The translations under genes and the position numbers were made by a program. The notes beneath the pieces were generated by a model. The model was not told the origin of the DNA. It saw only the letters and a program-made list of their open reading frames with translations, and ran no database searches. This document shows, piece by piece, positions 23,580-57,639 of a stretch of 64,000 nucleotides of DNA. Source of the DNA: Cacajao melanocephalus (lineage: Eukaryota > Chordata > Mammalia > Primates > Pitheciidae); NCBI GenBank assembly GCA_963573385.1, contig CAUYLG010044418.1, positions 62,001-126,000 of the forward strand, read 5' to 3'. Positions within the stretch are counted from its first letter, which is position 1, and each line of letters begins with the position of its first letter.

Positions 23580-24150
23580 AGCACGATGTCACAGGCATCC
23601 CCGTGCCTCCTGGTTTGCCACTGACATTAACCCAGTTGCCTGCCCAATCTGAATAACTTCTTAGCAAAGCATAAGCCTAAAATTGTCCAAGGAGCGGGAG
23701 GACAGCAGGAAATCGTGGTGATCTGTGAAGAGAAAGGCCACACCATTCGAAGCCTGAGAAACAGCAGCTAAGATTAGTTTTTAGTCAGCTATCCTGTGAC
23801 TTGGAGCCTGCACGACTTCTTTTCAGCTCCTGACTCAGGCAGGGCCACTTCAACTCAGGACTGCTCAGCAGTATCTGGCTAGTGTTTTAAGCATCCTGGG
23901 GACACGTTCCTTGCTTGAAATTGAACTGTGCAGGGAGTGGGGATGCTTTGGGCTGTTGGGGAGGCCTGTCAACACTCTACACACCCCCAGGCCAGCAGCT
24001 GGGATGCTCACACTCCCCTTCTACATTGTCACACAGATGGAGAATTTTTTCTCCATTAAAGCTGTCCCTGGTACACAGCAGAGTCAGAACAGAGCCAGCA
24101 GATTCAAAGGCAGGAGATTTGGGAGTCTCTGCTCTGCCAACATGCATGGC
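23580..24150. other. Unique intergenic sequence
   Basis: Open frames on the plus strand have no family resemblance or splice context. Confidence 0.5.
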
Positions 24151-24315
24151 TCAAGTGAGAATAGGCATTACACAGTGTCACCCAAGCTCCTCATGTTACA
24201 GTTACCCGTGAGAAAACAGAGGCCTCAACGCAAGTCACTTGCTAAGGTCAGGAGACCAGTCAGTAGCAGAACCAGGACAGAATTCAGGCCTTCTGACTCT
24301 AGTGCTCTTCCAGCT
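24150..24315 (-). repeat. MIR relic
   Basis: GTGAGAAAACAGAGGCCTCA and the following CCAGTCAGTAGCAGAACCAG. Confidence 0.6.
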
Positions 24316-24385
24316 CAAATAAAAGGCAGACCATTCTTGGAAAGACTAATCACTGGAGTATTGTTTTCACTGAGGAAATATTTTC

Positions 24386-24460
24386 AGGAGTTCAAGGCTA
24401 CAGTGAGCTATGATTACACCACTGCATTCTAGCCTGGGCAACACAGCAAGACACTGTCTC
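24386..24460 (+). repeat. Alu 3' fragment
   Basis: AGTTCAAGGCTACAGTGAGC to GCAAGACACTGTCTCTAAA. Confidence 0.8.
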
Positions 24461-24539
24461 TAAATATATATTTGTTTCCCTCTGATTTCAATATAATTTT
24501 TATTTTATTTATTTTTGTTTATTTTTTGAGGCGGATTTT

Positions 24540-25408
24540 TTTTTTTTTTTTTAAAGATGGGGTTTCACCATGATGGCCAGGCTGGTCTTGAACTCCTGAC
24601 CTCAGGTGATCCACCCACCTCGGCCTCCCAAAGTGCTAGGATTACAGGCGTGAGCCACCGCGCCCGGCTGATTTTTTTTTTGTAGACACAGTCTTGCTCT
24701 ATCCCTCAGGCTGGAGTGCAGTGGCACTTAGCTCACTGCAACCTCTGCCTCCAGGGTTCAAGCAATTATTCTGCCTCACCTTCCCGAGTAACTGGGGTTA
24801 CAGGCATCTGCCACCATGCCCGGCTAATTTTTGTATTTTTAGTATAGATGAGGTTTCGCTATGTTAACCAGGCTGGTCTTGAACCCGACCTTAGGTGATC
24901 CACCTGCCTTGGCCTCCCAAAGTGCTGGGATTACAGGTGTGAGCCACCACGCCCAGACTGGTTTTTGGGGTTTTTAGTAGAGATGGGGTTTTAACATGTT
25001 GGCCAGGCCGGTTTTGAACTTCTGAACTCAAGTGATCCACCAGCCTCAGCCTCCCAAAGTGTTAGGATTACAGGTGTGAGCCACTGTGCCCGGCCTGTTT
25101 ATTTTATTATTATTTTTGAGACAGTCTCACTCTGTCACCCAGGATGGAGTGCTGTGGCACGATCTTGGCTCACTGCGACCTCTGCCTCCCAGGTTCAAGC
25201 AATTCTCCTGCTTCAGCCTCCTGAGTAGCTGGGATTACAGGTGCGCACCATCATCCCCAGCCAATCTGGATATTTTTAGTAGAAAATACCAATTTTGGTA
25301 TTTTCACCATGTTGGCCAGGCTGGTCTCGGGCTCCTGACCGCAAGTGATCCACCCTCCTTGGCCTCCCAAAGGGTTGAGATTACAGACACGCGCCACTGC
25401 ACCTGACC
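24540..25408 (-). repeat. Cluster of four Alu pieces
   Basis: Partial 24540-24669, complete 24672-24957 and partial 24958-25095 (the two partials probably one older Alu split by the complete one), then full-length 25103-25408. Confidence 0.85.
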
Positions 25409-25769
25409 ATAATATAATTTTTATTTATAATGTTGAAAGTCCCTTTATTCCACGCTTCTCCTCTCCTTCACTCCTGATAAGGTCATTTTTAATGATGTTG
25501 TGTAATACTGGATTTGGATGCTTCTCCTTGCTGTAGGGCAGAGACACTAAGAGGATGTCGCTGGAACATTTTCACAGATGCAAGTCAGTCCACGCAGTGT
25601 CTACGGCTGCTGAGCTCAAAGTCAGAAATCGAGGGCCCATCGAGGCTCTTCTGTCCTGATTTGCAACTTCACTAGTGCAAGAAGAATATTAGAATAAAAA
25701 GCGGATACTGTTCAGAGACCTTTGGACCCAGCAAGTCATCACAGATCATAAAGAGTTCCACCTTTAGAC
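25409..25769. other. Unique intergenic sequence
   Basis: No gene seen. Confidence 0.45.
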
Positions 25770-25930
25770 ATGTTGAGATGTGGGTTGGGGTTCTGACCTT
25801 GACTAGCTGCATCAACTTGGGCAAGTCACTTTGCTTCTCTGTGCCTCAGTTTCCTCATCCATAAAATGGGGATAAATATAGTACCTACCTCATAAGTCCT
25901 ACCTACCTGGTACATGGTGAGCAATTACTA
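25770..25930 (+). repeat. MIR, well preserved
   Basis: TTGGGCAAGTCACTTTGCTT, CTGTGCCTCAGTTTCCTCAT and AAAATGGGGATAAATATAGT follow the MIR consensus closely. Confidence 0.85.
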
Positions 25931-25934
25931 AATT

Positions 25935-26220
25935 GTAGGCCTAGTGTCTGTAATCCCAGTGCTTTTGGAGAACAAGGTAGGGGAATCACTTGAAGCCAAG
26001 AGTTAGAGACTAGCCTGATCAACATAGTGAGACTGTGTTTCTATAAAATAATAAAAAAAACTTAGCCAGGCATGGTGGTGCATGCCTGTAGTCCCAGCTA
26101 CTTGGGAGGCTGAGTCAAGAGGATTGCTTGAGTCCAGGAGTTCAAGGTTGCAGTAAGCTATGATTGCACCACTGCACTCCAGCCTGGGCGACAGGATGAC
26201 CCTGTCTCTAAACATATAAA
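25935..26220 (+). repeat. Alu, old (AluJ-like)
   Basis: Start is worn; ends CTGTCTCTAAACATATAAAA. Confidence 0.85.
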
Positions 26221-26221
26221 A

Positions 26222-26540
26222 TTAGGCAGTGTGCAGTGGCTTATGCCTGTAATCCAGCACTTTGGGAGGCCAAGGCGAGCAGATCATTTTGAGCTCAGGA
26301 ATTTGAGACCAGCCTGGGCAACATGGTGAAACCCTGTATCTACTAAAAATACAAAAATTAGCTAGGCAAGGTGGTGTGCACCTGTAATCCCAGCTACTGG
26401 GGAGGCTGAGGCAAGAGAATTGCTTGAACCCAAGCTACTAGGGAGGCAGAGGTTGCAGTGAGCCAAGATCGTGCCACAGCACTCCAGCCTGGGTGACAGA
26501 GTGAGATTCCATCTCAATAAATAAATAAAAATATAAAATT
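26222..26540 (+). repeat. Alu
   Basis: Both arms; A-tail is an AAATA repeat. Confidence 0.88.
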
Positions 26541-26559
26541 TTTAAAAAGTTAAAAAAAC

Positions 26560-26755
26560 AAGCTGGGCATGGTGGCACATGCCTGTATTCCCAGCTACTC
26601 AGGAGGCTGCGATGAGAGGATCACCTGAGCCAGGAGTTCAAGGCTACAGTAAGCTATGATCATGCCACCACACTCCAGCCTGCTACACTCCAGCTTGGGC
26701 AACAGAGTGCTCCCCCATCTCAAAATAAAATAAAATTAAAATTAAAAAATAAATT
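26560..26755 (+). repeat. Alu, 5'-truncated
   Basis: Starts in the left arm; a short repeat of CACTCCAGCCTGC near its end. Confidence 0.82.
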
Positions 26756-26757
26756 AT

Positions 26758-27516
<759 letters not shown>

Positions 27517-27812
27517 TTTTTTTTTTTTTTGAGAGAGAGTCTCACTCAGTCGCCCAGGCTAGAGTGCAGGGGTGTGATCTCAGCTCACAGCAACCTTCGC
27601 CTCCCAGGTTCAAGTGATTCTCCTGCCTAAGCCTCCCAAGTAGCTGGGATTATAGGCGCTCATCACCACACCTGGCTAATTTTTTTTTTATATTGTAGAG
27701 ACAGAATGTCACCATGTTGGCCAGGCCGATTTCAAACTCATGACCTCAAGTGATCTGCCCACCTGGGCCTCCCAAAGTGCTGATATTACAGGCATGAGTC
27801 ATCGTACCCGGC
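27517..27812 (-). repeat. Alu
   Basis: ACTTACTCATA on both sides is the target-site duplication. Confidence 0.92.
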
Positions 27813-28307
27813 CAACTTACTCATATTTTCTAGTCAAAATAGAAAACTGCTTAAGTCACTGTCTCCAGAAGAGCAAGACAAAAAAAGAAAAAAAAAATGG
27901 AAAACTGCTGATTAAATTGAGAAAAACATAGGATTATTAACCACCTAAAGAGAAAAAAGTTCAGCCAAAAGGGAAAAAATTTCATTTTTATCTTAAAGCA
28001 AATTCACAGTTTTTGAGGTTTTAACAAAATATATGCAGAAAGACAAGGCCACCCTTTAGATCGTGTACACAGCCCTAGGCTTGCAAACAGCTGGATTTAA
28101 TAATATCTGGTCCTCTGAGCCCTGAAATTCTCTAATACTGTCTTGGAATATTATTTTACTGTTTTCAGTGGTTATAGAGCTTTGCCTTACGATTTAGTAT
28201 TGGTCTTTACCCATGATTTTGTTTGATGACAACTTGAGCAGAAATGCACCCCCCGCCCCCAGCTTTGTTATGGCCTTGCTCTTAGTGGCAAAGAGTACTG
28301 GCTTTAA
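27813..28307. other. Unique AT-rich intergenic sequence
   Basis: No gene or clear repeat seen. Confidence 0.45.
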
Positions 28308-28604
28308 GGCCGGGCTCGTGGCTCACACCTGTAATCCCAGCACTTTGGAAGGCCGAGGCAGGCAGATCACCCGAGTCAGGAGTTGGAGATCAGCCTGGCC
28401 AGCATGGTAAAATCCTGTCTCTACTAAAAATACAAAAATTATTTGGGTGTGGTAGTGCACACCTGTAATCCCAGCTACTCAGGAGGCTGAGGCAAGTAAA
28501 TTGCTTGAACCTGGGAGGTGGAGGTTGCGATTAGCCAAGATCGCACCACTGTATTCCAGCCTGGGAAACAGAGCAAGATTCCGTCTCAAAAAAAAAAAAA
28601 AAAA
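28308..28604 (+). repeat. Alu
   Basis: Full length with a 16-bp poly-A. Confidence 0.92.
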
Positions 28605-28821
28605 GAATATCTGCTTCAAGTGTGCAGGCGCGTGTTTGTGCTGAAAGGCAGGAATGCCAAACTTGGCCGTATGGTACCAACTGGGGCCAGCGGAGTTCCA
28701 AGGAGAACGAACGGTTTCTGCAGGCTCGGGGTGCACATCAGACCCTGAAGACTAAACATGTACCGGGTCCCTTGTGGTCCTGCATCCATGGTGGTGCATT
28801 AAATACCTAACCTATATTTAA

Positions 28822-29143
<322 letters not shown>

Positions 29144-29520
29144 CTCTTGTCCCTTCTTAAAATGAGTTGGCTGTTTGTAAGCTACTGATTTCTTTGGGAC
29201 ATTGTCTCCATAAACTTTTCATAAAGTGTCAATGATTCCACCATTCTTCCACCCAAGCTTCACTGTAAAGTTGTTTGTTCTTGCTTCAATTTTAGCAGAT
29301 TTCGTCTTGCTCTGATAGAGGCTTACTTCAAGCTGATATCTTAATCTTTCTTAGTGCCTCAAACTACATCCTGTTCACTCACGTTATAGTAAGTTAGTAT
29401 GAGTTTATTATGGTGCAAAAAACTTTTTTAAATCCATGCAGTTTTTTTCATAATACACATTTTCCATGAACTTTTTGAAAACCCCTTGTAGATGTCTGTT
29501 GTTTAAATCACCCAGTTTAC
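29144..29520. other. Unique AT-rich intergenic sequence
   Basis: Possibly old transposon-derived; no family assigned. Confidence 0.4.
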
Positions 29521-29521
29521 A

Positions 29522-29541
29522 GTATATATATATATATATAT
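29522..29541. repeat. TA microsatellite
   Basis: About ten TA units directly before the poly-T of the next Alu. Confidence 0.85.
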
Positions 29542-29829
29542 TTTTTTTTTTTTGAGATGAAGTCTTGCTCTATCACCCAGGCTGGAGGGCAGTGGTGCAA
29601 TCTTGGTTTACTGCAACCTCACCTCTTTGGTTCAAGTGATTCTCCTGCCTCAGCCTCCCGATAGCTGGGATTACAGGTGCATGCCACCATGCCCAACTAA
29701 TTTTTGCATTTTTAGTAGAGACATGGTTTCACCATCTTGGACAGGCTGGTCTTGAACCAATGACTTCGTGATTGGCTTGCTTTGGCCTCCCAAAGTGCTG
29801 GGATTACAGGCGTGAGCCACCGCCTGGCC
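29541..29829 (-). repeat. Alu
   Basis: Full length; ACAGTA is found on each side. Confidence 0.9.
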
Positions 29830-29930
29830 TACAGTAATTTTTATAGCAGCCCAGGCTAAGATAGCCATGTATGGGCATAAGAGTGTCATATACTCAGCAG
29901 GCTTACGACTGTGAGTAAAAGTCTGCAAAG

Positions 29931-30141
29931 AGGCCAGGTGCAGTGGCTCATGCCTATGATCCCAGCACTTTGGGAGGCGGGCGGATCACCTGAGGTCAGG
30001 AGCAAGATCAGCCTAGCCAACATGGTGAAACTCCATCTCTACCAAAAATACAAAAAACAGCTGGGCGTGGTGGTGGGGTAGGCCATTGCACTCCAGCCTG
30101 GGCAACAGAGTGAGACTCCATCTCAAAAAAAAGAAAAAAAG
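29931..30141 (+). repeat. Alu with internal deletion
   Basis: Right arm mostly lost. GTCTGCAAAGAGGCCAG stands at both ends as target-site duplication. Confidence 0.88.
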
Positions 30142-30278
30142 TCTGCAAAGAGGCCAGTGTTATCTCAAACTTATTTAATTTTTTCAACAATACCTTTGTG
30201 CGGTGAATGTTGGTATAATTCTGATTTCATAGATGGTGATACCAAGCACTGGACTCCTAAACCAGTGCTCTCTCTCTC

Positions 30279-30702
30279 TTTTTTTTTTTTTAACAGAGTC
30301 TCACTCTGTCGCCCGGGCTGCAGTGCAGTGACTTGATTTCACTGTACCCTCTGCCTCCTGGGGTCAAGCAATTCTCATGCCTCAGCCTCCTGAAAAGCTG
30401 GGATTATAGGTGGCATAGGCCTCAGCCTCCCGAGTAGCTGGGATTATAGGTGGCCCAGGTGGGCAGATCATGAGGTCAGGAGTTCGAGACCAGCCTGGCC
30501 AACATGGTGAAACCCCATCATTACTAAAAATACAAAAATGAGCCAGGTGTGGTGGTCCATGCCTATAATCCCTACTCAAGGGCTGAGGCAAGAGCCTTCT
30601 TGAACCGAGGAGGTGGAGGTTTCAGTGAGCCGAGATCGCACCACTGCACTCCAGCCTGGGCAATAGAGTGAGACTCTGTCTCAAACAAACAAACAAACAT
30701 AC
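30279..30702. repeat. Two Alu pieces in opposite orientation
   Basis: Minus-strand piece 30279-30413, a repeated CTCAGCCTCC...GGGATTATAGGTGGC segment to about 30454, then a plus-strand Alu 30455-30702 that lacks its own start. Confidence 0.82.
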
Positions 30703-31493
<791 letters not shown>

Positions 31494-31510
31494 TAAAAAA
31501 AATACATTAT

Positions 31511-31513
31511 ATC

Positions 31514-31567
<54 letters not shown>

Positions 31568-31570
31568 ATC
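31511..31570. repeat. ATCT tetranucleotide microsatellite
   Basis: About 13 uninterrupted units, ending in a small palindrome ATCTATAGAT. Confidence 0.93.
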
Positions 31571-31589
31571 TATAGATGGATAGATGAAT

Positions 31590-32269
31590 GTATAAGAAAT
31601 GAGCCTCCCAGGAATTAAGGTCTTTGTGGGAGTCCTGGTCTCCAGTTTTCCGCCAACGCTCCCTCTTCCCACACTGTACATGACCTGGTCCAGACCCTCA
31701 ACAGCCAGGCCCAAAGGGCAGATGAGGCGAGAACTTGTGCCTCCTGGTGTTCCTGCTCTTTGTCCCTCTGTCCTACTTAGACTCAGGACTAATATTTGCC
31801 TTTTGTACTGCAAACAGGAAATGGAGGAAGGACAGGAGTAGGGCTGGGCGGAGGAGGGCAGGGTAGGACCAGAAGCCTCGCTAGGCCTGGCCTGGGGCAG
31901 GCAGGCAGAGAGAGGGAGGGCCCTGTAGTGGAGACCCAGGGATTTGGACTAGCCCCTGTTCCGGGACAGGTGCAGGTCCTGGGAAGTGACAGAGGATAGA
32001 CCAAAGGCCCAAGAATCCCTGGACCTGACTCCTCCTCCCAGGCAGCTGCCACACACAAACACACCTCCAGGTGCCCTGGATGGGAAAGAGGAGAAATAGG
32101 CCCCTCCTCCAGTGGCTGAGAGGCCGGGGCACTATCCCTGGTGCATCCTAGGTCGAGGGGTAATTTCCATCAGGCCACACATTTTATCTTTGTCTCTATT
32201 TTTGATATCTGTGTATTGTAATTACACAAACCTCCACATTGGCTTATATGTACAGATCTACTGATTACC
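31590..32269. other. F2 upstream region, unique
   Basis: 0.75-1.4 kb upstream of the F2 start codon, free of Alus. The known liver enhancer of human F2 lies roughly 0.9 kb upstream, so the homologue is probably here, but I cannot name sites with confidence. Confidence 0.4.
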
Positions 32270-32690
<421 letters not shown>

Positions 32691-32950
32691 GCCACTGCTG
32701 TACATTAGGACTGGAAGGAGCTCCAGTAAAGTCTCGTAGATCCAGTGGTCAGAGTTGGCTTGAGTCTCAGGGAGGGTGGGAGATAATGGTGACAGTGACC
32801 TTTTTTTATGACTCTCCTAGACCATCCATCCCTGGTCCCAGGAGGATCTGTCCTCTCAGATGGCGGGGGTGGACAGGAGGACTATCTACCCACTTGTCCC
32901 CATGGCCCTGACCCTCTGACCTCACCCTCTCCACTGATTTCTTCATGTTA

Positions 32951-32963
32951 GTTCAACATTAAC
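32951..32963 (+). promoter_or_regulatory. F2: HNF1-like site in the F2 proximal promoter
   Basis: GTTCAACATTAAC matches the HNF1 palindrome GTTAATNATTAAC at 10 of 12 informative positions and lies 52-64 bp upstream of the F2 start codon. Prothrombin is a hepatocyte gene known to depend on HNF-type factors and has no TATA box. The binding assignment is an inference. Confidence 0.4.
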
Positions 32964-32996
32964 CCAGAGGGGTCAGGATGGACAATCGCTCAGTGA

Positions 32997-53435
<20,439 letters not shown>

Positions 53436-53512
53436 GGGGCCACTCATATTCTGGGCTCTTGGAAGCAATCCAGTGAAAGAATTATTTTTGTGTTTCTAAA
53501 ATTATGGTTCCC

Positions 53513-53532
53513 AATAAAAGTGACTCTCAGCG
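53513..53532 (+). terminator. F2: F2 poly(A) signal and cleavage site
   Basis: AATAAA at 53513-53518 follows a 3' UTR of about 97 nt. The downstream sequence matches the human F2 3' end, where cleavage follows a CG dinucleotide; here C53531 and G53532 stand at the positions of human C20209 and G20210. The G is the normal (non-thrombophilic) base. Confidence 0.9.
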
Positions 53533-53625
53533 AGCCTCAATGCTCCCAGTGCTATTCATGGGCAGCTCTCTGGGCTCAGGAAGAGCCAGTAATACCGCTG
53601 GATAAAGAGGACCTTGGAATCCACC

Positions 53626-53760
53626 ACCTGGTGCACACCTGTAGTCCCAGCATTCGGGAGGCTGAGGTGGAAGAATCCCTTGAGCCCAGGAGGTTGAGGC
53701 TGCAGTGAGCTACTGCACTCCAGCCTGGGTGACACAGAGAGACCCTGTCCCGAAAGAAAC
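53626..53760 (+). repeat. Alu fragment
   Basis: Monomer-like; about 90 bp downstream of the F2 cleavage site. Confidence 0.82.
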
Positions 53761-53859
53761 CACCATCTTCAGACCAGGTGAGAGGAAAGGGCGAGGTGAG
53801 AGGAAAGATGATGGCAGGTTGAATTTACAAGCATTTAAGATGTTCCACACTCTAGGCTT

Positions 53860-53960
53860 TAATGGATTATCTCATTTAATCCTCACAAGAAGTAGGTGAG
53901 TAAACTGAGATTTGGAGAAGTACCTAGTCCGAGGTCACACAGCTAAGAAATGTCAAAGTA
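53860..53960 (-). repeat. MIR relic
   Basis: GGATTATCTCATTTAATCCT, then CCGAGGTCACACAGCTAAG. Confidence 0.75.
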
Positions 53961-54047
53961 GGAATTCAAATATAGAAAATATTGACTCCTGTGCTTTTAG
54001 TTAAGTCTCTACATCTTTCTTCCTATCATTAAAATGATGTCAGATCA

Positions 54048-54312
54048 GGTAGGGCATGGTAGCTCACGTGTAATCTCAGCAACTTGGGAGGCTAAGGTGG
54101 GAGGATCGCTTGAGGCTAGGAATGTGAGATCAGTCTGGGCAATGTGGTGAGACCCCAAAAAATAAAATTAGTTGGGCGTGGTGGCATGTGACTATAGTCA
54201 AGTTTACTTGGGAGGATCACTTGAGCCTGGGAGATTGAGGCTGCAGTGAGCCATGATCATGTCACTGTACCTGCACTGCAGCCTGGGTAACAGTGAGATC
54301 CTGTTTATAAAA
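54048..54312 (+). repeat. Alu, diverged
   Basis: AluJ-like with deletions; ATCAGATTTG/ATCAGGTAGG near its borders. Confidence 0.82.
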
Positions 54313-54322
54313 ATCAGATTTG

Positions 54323-54624
54323 GGTGGGTGCGGTGGCTCACGCCTGTAATCCCAGCACTTTGGAAGGCTGAGTCGGGTGGATCACGAGGTCAGGAGATCA
54401 AGACCATCCTGGCCAACACAGTGAAACCCCATCTCTACTAAAAATATGAAAATAGCCGGGCATGGTGGTGCATGCCTGTGGTCTCAGCTACTCAGGAGGC
54501 TGAGGCAAGAGAATTGCTTGAACCCAGGAGGCGGAGGCTGGAGTGAGCTGAGATCACACCACTGCACTCTAGCCTGGTGACAGAGCGAGACTCCGTTTCA
54601 AAAAAAATAAAAATAAAAAAAACA
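54323..54624 (+). repeat. Alu
   Basis: Full length, A-rich tail with T interruptions. Confidence 0.92.
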
Positions 54625-54645
54625 GGTATATGCTCAGTACTTTTT

Positions 54646-54719
54646 CTCCTGACCTCGTGATCAGCCTGCCTCGGTCTCCCAAAGTGCTGGGATTACAGGC
54701 ATGAGCCACCATGCCTGAC
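54646..54719 (-). repeat. Alu fragment
   Basis: Left-arm end only; TATGCTCAGT is found on both sides of 54627-54720. Confidence 0.8.
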
Positions 54720-54748
54720 CTATGCTCAGTTTTTAAATGCCTTCCTTT

Positions 54749-55142
54749 GGCCGGGCATGGTGGCTCACGCCTGTAATCCCAGCACTTTGGGAGGCTGAGG
54801 CGGGCATTTCACTTGAAGTCAGGAGTTTGAGACCAGCCTGGCCAACATGGTGAAACCCCATCTCTACTAAAAATATAAAAATCAGCTGGGCATGACGGCA
54901 GTCACTTGTAATCTTGGCTACTTTGTCATCTCCCAGATTCAAGTGATTCTCCTGCCTCAGCCTCCTAAGTAGCTGGGATTACACCAAGCACCACCACGTC
55001 TGACTAATTTTTGTATCTTTAAGTAGAGACGGGGTTTCACCATGTTGGTAAGGCTGGTCTTGAACTCCTGACCTCAGGTTATCTGCTTGCCTCAGCCTCC
55101 CAAAGTGCTGGAATTACAGGTGCGAGCCACTTCACCCGGCCC
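54749..55142. repeat. Fused Alus of opposite orientation
   Basis: Plus-strand Alu left arm 54749-54925 runs straight into a minus-strand Alu at CTACTTTGTCATCTCCCAGA and continues to 55142. Confidence 0.85.
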
Positions 55143-55661
55143 TCCATCTTTCAAATCATCTCTAGATTACTTATACCTAATAGAACATAAATGCTAGCTA
55201 CGTAGTTATATTGTATTTTAAAATTTGCATTATTTTTATTGTATTGTTATTGTTTTCTTTCCCCACGAATAGTTTCAATCTGCAGTTGGTTGAATCTGCA
55301 GATGCAAAACCCACAGATCTGGAGGGCCACCTATATATTAAAAGGTGTATATAATGACTTTACTTACCTCTTATGGTTATGAGGATTCAATGGGAGAACT
55401 TGCATAATGACCTTAGCACAATGCCTAGTGCCCAGGTAAGCTCTCTGTGAATCACCACTCATATCCTCACTATTGCCTGGGAACTGGACCGGGCATCAGG
55501 CCTGGCTGTTCCTCTGCCGCTTACCTCCTCCCGCCCTTTGACCCTGCAAATAGCCCATCAGTGGGGTAGTTGTTTCCTGGAATGTTTCTTCACACAGCAG
55601 TTACCAGCTGGAACAATTTATTTTTCCAAGAAATGGGACCTCAAATTTTAAGTTGTAAGAG
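55143..55661. other. F2-CKAP5 intergenic, unassigned
   Basis: Contains TGCAGTTGGTTGAATCTGCA, a small imperfect palindrome with a phrase typical of old DNA-transposon ends. No gene seen. Confidence 0.4.
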
Positions 55662-55939
55662 TCACGCCTGTCATCCCAGTACTATGAGAGGCTGAGGCTG
55701 ATGGATCACCTGAGGTCAGGAGTTGGACACTAGCTGGCCAACATGGTAAAACCCCGTCTCTACTAAAAACACAAAAATTAGCCAGGTCTGGTGGTGGGCA
55801 CCTGTAATCCCAGCTTCTTGGGAGGCTGAGGCAGAACTGCTTGAACTCAGGAGGCAGGGGTTGTAGTGAGCAGAGATCATGCCACTGCACGCCATCCAGC
55901 CTGAGTGACAGAGCAAGACTCCCTCTCAAAAAAAAAATC
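55662..55939 (+). repeat. Alu, 5'-truncated
   Basis: Starts GAGTCACGCCTGTCATCCCA; both arms and A-tail. Confidence 0.9.
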
Positions 55940-56502
55940 ACAGAACTTCAAAGATACCCTTTCAAAGCACATTCTTCATGGTTACTGTTGGCAGCGGTCA
56001 CAGGTGTGAGATACAGCATGGCTTTCCCTTGAGAAGTCTCATCCATGAGCACAGGGGAAGAATAAAAATCAATGTTGGCCTCAGGCACAGGATAGTGGAG
56101 TGGAGCAGGGAATCTCTGTGGTTACAGTACCTGGTCTTGATCTTTTAACGTGGTTTTCAGCGGGAAGGGACCTGAGATAGGGATCTTCAGCCCTTCTGCC
56201 TAACATTTTTTTCTCATTTTTCAACACATCAGAAAACAGGAGAGTTCCTTGCCCTCATTCTTTGGTTCTGGTTGACTGAAAGGCAGTGAGCTTGCAGGAT
56301 CTTGGCAGCCCAGAGCATCAACTCGATCAAGGGGGAAGGGATTCAGAATTACTTGTAACACGCAGGACCTGCTTTTTAAGCAAGGATACACATTCTCGTA
56401 AGTCTGTTTCCTTCCAACACAGTGGTCAGTGCTGTAAGCTCTAGGAACTTGGGTTTTTCAAAGCAGCTTTGCTAATTCCAGACCAGAGTACAGCCACTCT
56501 TT
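55940..56502. other. F2-CKAP5 intergenic, unique
   Basis: No feature seen. Confidence 0.45.
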
Positions 56503-56788
56503 TTTCTTCTTCTGAGACAGGGTCTCGCTCTGTTGTCCAGGCTAGAGTGCAGTTGGAGTGATCATGGCTCAGTGCAGCCTTGAGCTCCTGGGCTCAGGTG
56601 ATCCTCCCAACTTAGTCTCCCGTGTAGCTGGGACTACAGGCTTGAGCCACTATGCCCAGCTAATTTTTGTAGTTTTTTTTGGTAGAGCCACGTTGCCCAT
56701 GCTTGTCTTGAACTCCTGGGCTCAACTGATCCACCCAGCTCAGCCTCCCAAAATGCTAAGGTTATAGGTGTGAGCCACCAGGCCCAGC
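56503..56788 (-). repeat. Alu (AluJ-like)
   Basis: Diverged; AGCCACTCTTTTTTCTTCT/AGCCATTCTTTCTG at its borders. Confidence 0.88.
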
Positions 56789-57639
56789 CTGTGTAGCCAT
56801 TCTTTCTGAATGTCTTTCTGCTATAGCAGCAAGTGCCTCCGTCTCTCCAGTGAACAATACCCAGTCCCATGTTTCCATTATAAAGAAGTTTAATTTCAGG
56901 AGGCTCAGAGGCCACCTAAAAACGATGACTGGAACCTATACAGGATTAACCTTCCATCATCAGTCTTTCATTTCTTGGACATCAATTGAGTAGAAGGTGA
57001 GCTGCAACAGAAAAGTTCCTTTGAACTTTATAACTGCCCAAAATCTCCTCCTGAATCCAGTACCTTTTCATCCTTAAAAGAGTTTTTCTGACTGTGGAGG
57101 GAGGTCCCATGGATTTTATTCTGCAGGTGAATACTCAGCTCACTTTCTGGTCCTTACTCTGACTGAATGTGAAACAACTGTTAGCCTGGACTAAAAGAGG
57201 CTCAGATAACCAGGCAGGAAACCACTTTCCCAAACTCCATTAGACAAATGAACCCAAGTCTAGTTCTCTTAAGTGTGAGAACCACTGAAGCCCAGCCAAT
57301 CTCTGGGCACAATCTTGTGTGCCTTTGGTCAGCGAAGTGGTAGGATGTCCAAGAGCTCTTTGAAACCATTGGTGATTGATAATGGAAGGGAAGTCATGAC
57401 AAAAATCTCAAAACAAGGATGAGATTTTTCTGCTCTCTAGGAGCTGCATGTGGAGAGCGGGAAAGGCGAGTTCCTTCCATTCCAAAGGAATAAAAGACAG
57501 CTCCAAGTCTGTAAGCCAAGAAAAAGGGAAGCTCTGTAAGCAGTAATTAACCTTTCTCTAACTGGCTGAATACCCAGCTGGTACCAAAAGAGGTTAAACA
57601 AATTGCTGCCCAGTGCTCCATGATATGGAGCATCTTGGG
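56789..57639. other. F2-CKAP5 intergenic, unique
   Basis: 850 bp without recognised repeats, directly downstream of CKAP5. No open frame of note. Confidence 0.5.

Noticed and set aside
23911..24432. 173-codon open frame in the intergenic region
   Set aside because: It crosses a MIR relic and an Alu fragment, and has no splice or family support.
31511..31570. Regularly spaced short repeat, CRISPR-like at first glance
   Set aside because: It is an uninterrupted tetranucleotide microsatellite without spacers, in a mammalian genome.
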